Shown: one piece after another, positions 19,687 to 28,800 of the stretch
How the letters are laid out: the number at the start of each line of letters is the position of its first letter
Position numbering within the stretch: the stretch's first letter is position 1
Assembly: GCA_026002815.1 (NCBI GenBank)
Contig: BPGB01000001.1
Location: 118,490 to 182,489 of the forward strand
Length of the DNA: 64,000 nucleotides
Direction of reading: 5' to 3'
Source of the DNA: Candidatus Woesearchaeota archaeon
GTDB taxonomy: Archaea > Nanobdellota > Nanobdellia > Woesearchaeales > UBA9642
Notes under the pieces: generated by a model
Told to the model about the DNA's origin: nothing
Seen by the model: only the letters and a program-made list of their open reading frames with translations
Database searches by the model: none
Made by a program: the position numbers and the translations under genes

Positions 19687-20754
19687 ATGGATGAAAAAAA
19701 ATTGGAGAAAATAGTTCATGAATTAGAAAAAGGAATTCCTTCTGGCAGAATAAATTTAGGAGGTCAGCAAAAGAAAGGTATAGGTGATGCTATATATATT
19801 CCATACCTTGATGATAAGACTATTTATGCTCCTGATTATGCCGAAGGTACTAGTATTCCTGCTGGAAGTGTAGGTATAAATGCATTCTATGATAAGAACG
19901 GTAATCCTGTATGGGATGCAAAGGATGCTGACTTATCTAGAGGGGTTCTTGTACATAAAGAAGTTGCTAAAGGCGGAGAGACTTATGCGCACTGGTTATT
20001 CTATATTGATAAAAATGAGCAAATACATCAGATTGCGACATTCAATGATTATTATGGACAAATTATTCCAATAGAAGGTTCACCACGCGGTAATGCGCAG
20101 ATATGGTATTTTTTTTCATATAGGACCAATACTTTAGATTATTTTAATTTTAGAAGACACATAAAAAATAAGCAAGAGGGAGACTGGATAATTATGCCTT
20201 TTAAGAAAGTATATCATGGTGGACATCCTAATCCACCAGTACCTATGGAAAACGGTTTAGTGTATTATGATACAAAAAATAAAGACACTCTGATAATTGA
20301 AAAGATAAGCGAGACAACGCTTCCAAACCTGTATGGAAGTAGAGGTAAAATTAATTTCAAAAAAGATGTACTCACAATAAATGGAACCAGAATGATTGAA
20401 ACATCAGGATGGATAGACATCGTAAAAATAGAAGGTAAAAAAGCATATCTTGACATTTCAACAATTATAGATATGTATTATACACAAGTAGGTGGATTGT
20501 ATGTATTTTCTAACGCAAATCCTACAGATCCAGAAGATGAATATCTTAATAATGAATATAAAAAGCAAGATTATCAGGCAGGACCACAAATGAAACATGA
20601 GATAAAAGTAATAGACTTAGAAACAAAAAAATTGATTGATAAAGCATCATTTACTGATTCAACTCATAGCGGATATGAGCATTACAGTATGCCCGCAGAT
20701 AAAGGTATAATAGTAGTTTCGAGGAAAACAGGAAAAAAAGAACATATATACTAA
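19687..20754 (+). CDS. Hypothetical protein, probably beta-rich (357-aa ORF, start uncertain)
   Basis: Intact ORF; ATG 19687 follows aggtgaatgaaa. Confidence 0.65.
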   Translation: MDEKKLEKIVHELEKGIPSGRINLGGQQKKGIGDAIYIPYLDDKTIYAPDYAEGTSIPAGSVGINAFYDKNGNPVWDAKDADLSRGVLVHKEVAKGGETYAHWLFYIDKNEQIHQIATFNDYYGQIIPIEGSPRGNAQIWYFFSYRTNTLDYFNFRRHIKNKQEGDWIIMPFKKVYHGGHPNPPVPMENGLVYYDTKNKDTLIIEKISETTLPNLYGSRGKINFKKDVLTINGTRMIETSGWIDIVKIEGKKAYLDISTIIDMYYTQVGGLYVFSNANPTDPEDEYLNNEYKKQDYQAGPQMKHEIKVIDLETKKLIDKASFTDSTHSGYEHYSMPADKGIIVVSRKTGKKEHIY

Positions 20755-20769
20755 TTTTTGGGGGTTAAA

Positions 20770-21269
20770 ATGGTTGAACCTGTAAAAAATGGATTGAAAT
20801 TGTTAGTGGAATTAGACGGATTAGTTGGTAGTAATGATTGGATTGAGCATTCATATGAGTATATGTGCTGTGGCAGGGAATATTTTATGGATGAAGATAA
20901 AATTCTTGAGAAATATGGATATCAAAGAGAGACGGCTCCGTTCATTGTTAGGGTTCATAATGTTGATTATGGTATTGGCGGTGTTGATTTTTGGCAAGTT
21001 GCATACATTGTAAGGCCTGCAATACTTGACAAGGATTTTGATATGGAATCATTCATAGAAGGAAATCATCCATTTTATGATACTTTAACAAACGGCACAT
21101 ATCACCCATTAAGAGGAAGGTTAGGATCAAGAAGTTGGGTGATTGGTCAGGAGGAGAAAACGAATCAGAATTAGAACGTGGTGTAAATACTCTTTTTAGT
21201 AATGAGGGATTTTCTGTAGGAGTCATAGGTGGAAAGAACAGGTGGTATAAGTCTCTTAATGGAAAATAA
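20770..21269 (+). pseudogene. Frameshifted hypothetical protein (21174 stop; continues in another frame to 21269)
   Basis: Beyond ~21115 another frame reads VRIKKLGDWSGGENESELERGVNTLFSNEGFSVGVIGGKNRWYKSLNGK*; adding one base near 21117-21119 gives one 500-nt ORF. Confidence 0.55.
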
Positions 21270-21339
21270 GAGTATGACGGAGACTCATTATATGCAAAAG
21301 TCAATGATTCAAAATTCAAATTAGTCGATGGATTAGATT

Positions 21340-21673
21340 TCATTTTATCGGTATCGGATTTATCCTCTTCGGATCTTTTAGGATGAATCTGTAATACCCC
21401 TCCCCAATCACCATCAGCTAGATGTAGTTTGATGTCTTTTTTTCTTTCTGTATCATTCGCATAGTGTTTCATACTGACCAATGTCGCTTTTCCGACAATG
21501 CTTCCTCTAGGCAATTCTTTGCATCCGAATTTCTTAATCGCATTATCAACATTCATCGATGCGTGTACATAGAATTCTTCGCAGAGTTTAGTATTTCATC
21601 TGCGCAGCTCGGTCTTCTTCTTTCCAGAAATGATGAGTTCTGCAAATGGCTGCTTCAAAGAGAGTGCTTTCAT
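21340..21673 (-). pseudogene. ASCH-domain protein, disrupted (in-frame TGA 21596-21598 plus +1 frameshift near 21400)
   Basis: MKALSLKQPFAELIISGKKKTELRR*NTKLCEEFYVHASMNVDNAIKKFGCKELPRGSIVGKATLVSMKHY...HLADGDWG then in +1 frame YYRFILKDPKRINPIPIK*; ATGA overlap with 21670 gene. Confidence 0.8.
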
Positions 21674-22296
21674 ATGAATCCTTTCAAGTTTTTCTGTTTT
21701 AATTTTATGTTGTAAGAATCTGGATTGATTGTCATCTGCTCTTTTGCAGGTATTATTTGTGTTTTTAGGTGTTCTTTTCTGTATTTTTTTAATTCAGATT
21801 TTAAGTGTCTTGAGAATTCTATTCCATCTGTTCCTTTTTTGAATCCTGTTAATATTGCTAATTCTGGATTTATATAATCTATTAAGTTTATTATTTCTTC
21901 AATTGTCGTTGTTTCGCATCTGAAAACCATTATGTTTGTATCCTTGAATTCTTCAGCGAATCCTTTTGTCAGTTTAGGATTGTTAATATATCCTAAGATA
22001 TATTTTGGTGTGATTATCTTGAATGAGTTTTGTATTTTTTTTATGCTCTCATTATTATTATCTAGCATTTTTGCATTAAATTTTTTAATTATCGCTTTAG
22101 CATCATTAGAATATAGAAGTTCTTCGTTAGACATTAATATTATATCAACTTTTTTTAATCCAGATTTTACAATAAATCCTATCCCTGGATCTATTACTAT
22201 TGTTAGTTCTCCATCGATTATAATTCCTCCAGAACTCCTTCCCTCATATACAGAATCATAATCTCCGGCAGTTCCTGGGATAAATATTTTAGACAT
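21670..22296 (-). CDS. Metallo-beta-lactamase-like fold protein (divergent)
   Basis: GTAGDYDSVYEGRSSGGIIIDGELTIVIDPGIGFI beta-strand start typical of MBL proteins; metal ligands not obvious. Confidence 0.45.
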   Translation of the reverse strand: MSKIFIPGTAGDYDSVYEGRSSGGIIIDGELTIVIDPGIGFIVKSGLKKVDIILMSNEELLYSNDAKAIIKKFNAKMLDNNNESIKKIQNSFKIITPKYILGYINNPKLTKGFAEEFKDTNIMVFRCETTTIEEIINLIDYINPELAILTGFKKGTDGIEFSRHLKSELKKYRKEHLKTQIIPAKEQMTINPDSYNIKLKQKNLKGFI

Positions 22297-22378
22297 AATC
22301 AGTTTTATTATTTGGAATTTATAATTGTTTTGATTGATTGTTTTATATTGATTAAATTTAAATACCTGTTTTTATTCC

Positions 22379-22617
22379 AGTTATTGTGCTAGACTGGGCG
22401 GTTAGTCCTCGCCTGTAACCCTAAACGGACTATAGAGGGAGTCGAAGCTCGAGGAGCGGTCTTTATATTTCAGGACAGCCCTGAATGTACTGTCGATCCT
22501 CTGTCCCTATTGATCGACACTTTAACGAATCGGATCAGGACAGGAATGGAGCAGTCCTAAGTTATTGTGTTGGTGCTTTAGGGGTTGCGGAGGGGAGGGA
22601 AGTTCAGGATAAACTGT
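22379..22617 (+). ncRNA. ffs: Archaeal signal recognition particle RNA (7S RNA)
   Basis: cctgtaaccctaaac...gggagtcgaagctcgaggagcggt and helix-8 motif atcaggacaggaatggagcagtcc (AGG..GGAA..AGCA); TATA-like attaaatttaaata upstream; end pairing cagtt/aactg; termini approximate. Confidence 0.9.
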
Positions 22618-22852
22618 TATGAAATATAGGATCCATCTTCGAGCGTGCACACTTATAATGCTTTTTTATTATAGATTTTTTATTCTAAATTCTTTATTTC
22701 ATTTTTCTTTATTTCATTTGTTAATCAATTTTTTTCTTTTATTTTTTTGATATTTTGTTATTACATTTTGTTATTTTTTATTTTTTTTGTATTTAGAAAA
22801 CTTTATAAACCTAACATTCCAGAGAATAAGTTAATGCGTGAGGTGTGGTCAC

Positions 22853-25800
22853 ATGAAATCTGATTCTTTTAGATTAGGTTTAGTTAGCTTTGTAGCTATA
22901 CTTGCTATAATAGTTATGATGTTTGTTAGTTATTCTAGCAATGTTGATTATTATGGTTTTGCATCTAAGGCAAAGGGAGATAAAAGCATAAAGTTAGCTC
23001 CAGGATTGTCTATTGAAGCAGAGAGGGGTACGCTTCAAGGATTTTTAATAGGAGAGGATAATAAAGCATCTGGAAGAATGTATGTTTATAGTGGTGATGG
23101 ATCAGGTTCTGTTATTAATAATATTAACATTGATAAGGACGGTCTATATAGAATTGCTATACGTGTGATGACGCCTCAGCCATATAGTTTACATAACAAA
23201 TTTTATGTTCAATTATCTAATAATGAAAAAACTTTAATTACTGCAGAAGAGTCTAACGATTATAAGTGGAATATCATTCCTGTAAATGGTAAAAGAGAGG
23301 TCTTTCTTAGAAAAGGTACTTATTCATTGTTAATTGAAGGGAATCATCCTGATGTAAGAATAGATGCAATCTCTGTTTCTTTAATCACAAGCAGGTGTGA
23401 GGATAATGATAATGATGGTTATGGAAACCCTGCCTCAGAATTATGTAATTATCCTCAGAAGGATTGTGATGATTCTAATCCTAATGTAAATCCGGGAGTT
23501 AGTGAAGTTTGTGATAATGGTTTGGATGATAATTGTAATAGAAGAATAGACGAGGGTTGTTCAGGTTCATGTGTTGATGAAGATAATGATGGTTATGGTC
23601 AAAATTGTGATTTAGGAAATGATTGTGATGATTCAAATACAGCAGTTCACGATTTTAAGTCTTGTAAATATAATGGTAATATCTGTGGAGAGTTTGTACT
23701 TTGTGTTGCTAATTGCCCTTCTCCTCCTCAAGAAGTATGCAAGAACAATATTGATGATAATTGTAATGGTTTGATTGATGAGAATTGTGATAATCCTTTA
23801 TTTGATATAAATATGTTAGTAGAAGCAGAGCAGGGAATAAATAATGGATTTACTATAATGAATGGTTATGTTTATACTACTCGTGATGATGCTAATAGTA
23901 TAACCTATTTATTTAATGTTCCAACAAGAGGAGATTATGTAATTTCAACAAGAATATTAGATCCTGATCATTCAACTAATTCATTCTATGTCAGTGTTGA
24001 TAATGGTAATGTTCAGGGGATACAATCATTTACTTATGATACAATTGTTGGTTCTGGATTACTGAGCGATTTTGTAAGACTAAGAGGACCTGCAGGCAAT
24101 GCGACTTTTTCACAATATAATCCAATGATTTTTTCTCTCGAATCAGGAATTCATAATATTACTTTTTATGGTAGAGAGAAAGGGACAAAACTTGATTCAT
24201 TAGGTTTAATGAATGCATCAATATTAAATTTAACTGTTGATAATAATCAGACAAATGTGTCTGGTAATTATTCTGTTGTTAGGTCTTTTAGTGTTTCTTC
24301 TGTTGCTCCTAATAGTACTTTTAATGTTACTTTGACTAAGCTTGTTTCTGGTGCTTCTGTTTTGTTTGTTGATGAGTATGTTCCTGCTGGTTTTGTTATT
24401 GTTGATGCTGGTGGTGGTTCTATACCTAATGGTAGTCCTAATAATATTAGATGGGCTGAAGTGGGTAGTGTTTCTTCTGGTGTTTATTCTTATGTTGTTA
24501 GGGCTCCTGTTGTTTCTGGCTCTTATGTTTTTTCTGGTTCGTATTCTGTTAATGGTGGTTCTGTTGTTTCTATTGGTGGTGTTTCTTCTTTATCTGTTCA
24601 GTCTGTTTGTGTTAATGGTGTTAATCAGTCTTGTAATACTGGTTTGCCTGGTATTTGTGCTGTTGGTGTTCAGACTTGTTCTAATAATGTTTGGGGTTCT
24701 TGTGTTGCTCCTCTTCCGCAGGTTGAGGTTTGTGGTAATGGTATTGATGAAGATTGTAATGGAGCAGACCTGCAATGTAATATTACTAGCAATGTAACAG
24801 GCAAGGTATTTTATGTTTCCAAAGCGGCTAATGGATTAAATAATGGATTGTCATGGGATAATGCTTGGACAGATTTAGATAAGATTAATTGGTCAATAAT
24901 ACAGCCAGGTGACATTATATATTTGGATGGTGGCCCAGTGGAGTGTGATTGGCCTGTTGAGATAACTGATGTTAGTAACGCTCCTAAGAGTAAAAATGGT
25001 GGAGATTGTGGTATGGTTTATACTGGGGATTTAATTGTTGGAAAAAGCGGACTACCTGGCAAGCCTATAACAATAAAATTATCGACAGAACCAGGCAGAA
25101 ATGGAACTGTTAGAATTTTTGGCGGATATTCAAGTCCTCTGCCTTATTGTGGCTCGACAAATTTTGTTCCAAGAATAGCAACAGCAAATGGCAGAACACA
25201 AGAGCAAGCAGCAGGTATTTCATTAAATGGTCGATCTAATATTATAATTGATGGTTCTCATTGGTCTGGAATAATGGTGTATGGTCATCCATATATAGGA
25301 ATATTTGCTAATCATTGGAATTGGGCTAATCAGTATGATATTTTAATTAAATATGTCGAGGTATTTGATAATGGTGTTACTAGAGAAGGTACTGATTGGA
25401 ATATAAATTATACTGCTACAGTAAGAATGAATACTACTGATTCACCAGGAATACATGTTGTTGGTAATAGATTCACTTTTGATAGAATAATTGTCCATGA
25501 TAATGGTCAAGATGCATTCCAAACATGTTACATGGGTAATTTTACTGACATAACTGTTACTAATTCTTGGCTGTATAACAGGAGACCTCATCCTTGGAAT
25601 ACTACTGAAATATGGAATTATTGTACTCATACTGATGGCTTACAAATGTGTTCAAACACTGCATCAAGAAGAGTCACATTCAAGGATTCCATACTCGGTC
25701 CTGGATTTATGCAAAGCATATATGCTGGCGCAGGAGGAGACAGAAATAGCACTACGCATGATTACTTAATTAATAATACGTTGATAGTTCATCATCATGG

Positions 25801-28800
25801 ACTAAGCGCTAATGCAGGAATATTAATAATGAATGGATTAAATAACTCGCCCTCAACAGGAACGGTTATAGATAGAGTTACTGTGGTGAGAGATATTAAT
25901 GATAAATGGCAGAACACCATGTTACAGGGAACAGGTCATAAGATAATAAATAGTATGTTTTTTGGAAGTTTAGAATTGTTAGCGCCTTCAGGAACAATAT
26001 CCTATAATAATTATTATTACAGTATACCAAATGTAAATATTAATGCAACAAGCGCTAATCCAATGTTTGTAGATCCAATATTTGATGGTACAGGAACAAA
26101 TTTTGCAGACTTTGATTTCACAATAACTAATCCGCAAATACCTCAAAATGTTGGTTCAACAATAAGACGTGTTAGGGATTTAATAGGAAAAGATGTTGGT
26201 TCTAATCAAAACAATACACCAATAGAGAATTCTCCTCCAATAGTATCTATATCAAGTCCATTAAATGGATCGATATTTAATGAGAGCTCTAACATTACAA
26301 TTGTTGCACTAGCATCAGATCCTAATGGAAGTATTTCAAAAGTTGAATTTTATAGAAATAATGCATTAATTGGACAAGACACAGTATTTCCATACTCTTA
26401 TACATGGATTAATGCTCTAGCAGGAAACTACACTTTAACGGTCAAAGCATATGATAATATGAATGCTAGCACAATATCTCAACCAATAACTATAAGCGTT
26501 AGGATAAACAATGTAAATAATCAGACAAATGTGTCTGGTAATTATTCTGTTGTTAGGTCTTTTAGTGTTTCTTCTGTTGCTCCTAATAGTACTTTTAATG
26601 TTACTTTGACTAAGCTTGTTTCTGGTGCTTCTGTTTTGTTTGTTGATGAGTATGTTCCTGCTGGTTTTGTTATTGTTGATGCTGGTGGTGGTTCTATACC
26701 TAATGGTAGTCCTAATAATATTAGATGGGCTGAAGTGGGTAGTGTTTCTTCTGGTGTTTATTCTTATGTTGTTAGGGCTCCTGTTGTTTCTGGCTCTTAT
26801 GTTTTTTCTGGTTCGTATTCTGTTAATGGTGGTTCTGTTGTTTCTATTGGTGGTGTTTCTTCTTTATCTGTTCAGTCTGTTTGTGTTAATGGTGTTAATC
26901 AGTCTTGTAATACTGGTTTGCCTGGTATTTGTGCTGTTGGTGTTCAGACTTGTTCTAATAATGTTTGGGGTTCTTGTGTTGCTCCTCTTCCGCAGGTTGA
27001 GGTTTGTGGTAATGGTATTGATGAAGATTGTAATGGAGCAGATCTGCAATGTAATAATCAGACAAACAATCAGACAAATAATCAAACAAGTCAGTTAATT
27101 AAATTAAGCATTGTCACTGCATCTGATGATGCAGACGTTCATCAATTAGAAAATCCATTAAGTAATTCTTATGATGGTGATTATGTAACTAGATACTCTG
27201 CAAGAAAATCAATGAATGATGGAACAAACAATGTTGATGTTAACATAATTTATGATCTTGGAAATATTAGAAAATTCTCAAGAATCGTTCAGTCACTATA
27301 TAGATGGGAGAGTGGAAGAATATACCTGTATAATATCGCAGTATCAAATGATGCGGTAAATTGGAATACTATAGTTAGTGATAAATATTCTTCAAATACA
27401 CAATTCACAGAGGATCAATTTGGCAGTGTTAATGCAAGATATATTAGATTAAAATTAATATCTCAAAATCAAGGAAATTGGGCAAGCATACACGAGTTTG
27501 AGGTTTATGGAGAGGGAAATTATTCTGGAAATACAACAACAAACAACATACCAACAGTAAGTATAATAAGTCCATCTTCAGGAACTAATTATGTTTATCC
27601 AAGCTATATAATAATAAATGCGAGTGCATCGGATAGCGATGGAACAATAGGAAGAGTCGAGTTTTATGCTAATAATGCTTTATTAGGAATAGATACTACT
27701 AGTCCTTATTCTTATGTTTGGACTAATACAACTCCTGGAAATTATACATTAATAGCAAAGGCGTATGACAATGTTAATGCATTTGGAGTCTCTTTACCAG
27801 TCAGTATATCTGTTGTTCAACCGTTTGTTTGTAATTCAGGTCAACAACAACCTTGTAATACTGGTTTGCCTGGTATTTGTGCTGTTGGTGTTCAGACTTG
27901 TTCTAATAATGTTTGGGGTTCTTGTGTTGCTCCTCTTCCGAAGGTTGAGGTTTGTGGTAATGGTATTGATGAAGATTGTAATGGAGCAGACCTGCAATGT
28001 AATAATCAGACAAACAATCAGACAAATAATCAATCTCAAGGGGTAGTGAGAACATTTGTTTCACCGATATTGCCAAACAGTACTTTCAATGTAACATTGA
28101 CAAAAACAGTATCTGGAGGCACATTGTTTATTGACGAATATGTTCCTAACGGCTTTGTAATTGTTGATGCTGGAGGCGGTTCTATACCTAATGGTAGTCC
28201 TAACAATATTAGGTGGGTAGAATTGATCAATTCTCAAGCCGGAACATATAGGTATACTCTTCGTGCACCAAGCACTACAGGAACTTATTCATTCAATGGA
28301 GAATATAGCTTTAATAGTACAATCTATAATATATCAGGAAATAAAGATATTGTTGTAGGCACTCAACAACCACCAGTAATGACTGCAACACAATTATTAG
28401 GCCCTGAAAGGGCTATTGATTGGAGTCCGGGTATTCCAGGAGGAATTCCTTATTATAATGTGAGTGTTAATGTTAAAAATTATGGTGCTGTTGGTGATGG
28501 CGTGGCTGATGATACTCAAGCAATAAAGAATGCTATTGCTGCTGCTCCTGCAAGAACAGCAGTATATCTACCACCAGGAACATATAAGACTAGTTCTAAA
28601 ATTGTAATTAATAAACCAATAGTTTTAAGAGGTGCAGGTGTTGAGCAAACAAAAATAAATTGTTCAAATCCAGTACAGCATTGTATAGCTTTTGAGTATG
28701 GATATGATCAAAGAGTATATACTCCATTAATTTCTGGGTATAATAAGGGTTCAAAGCAAGTTACTGTAGCTAATGCTTCAAATTTTCAAGTTGGAAAATA

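Noticed and set aside
21596-21598. TGA read as Trp (code change) in the ASCH gene, because it sits at the conserved W of ELRRW
   Set aside because: The same gene also needs a frameshift, and TGA is used as a normal stop in intact genes here (e.g. the end of 18079-18645).
24342-24797. Leu/Val-rich plus-strand ORF inside the giant gene (and equivalents at 26616, 27765, 30034, 33290, 36388)
   Set aside because: Out-of-frame reading of T/G-rich repeat codons; low-complexity hydrophobic translation repeated wherever the cassette repeats.
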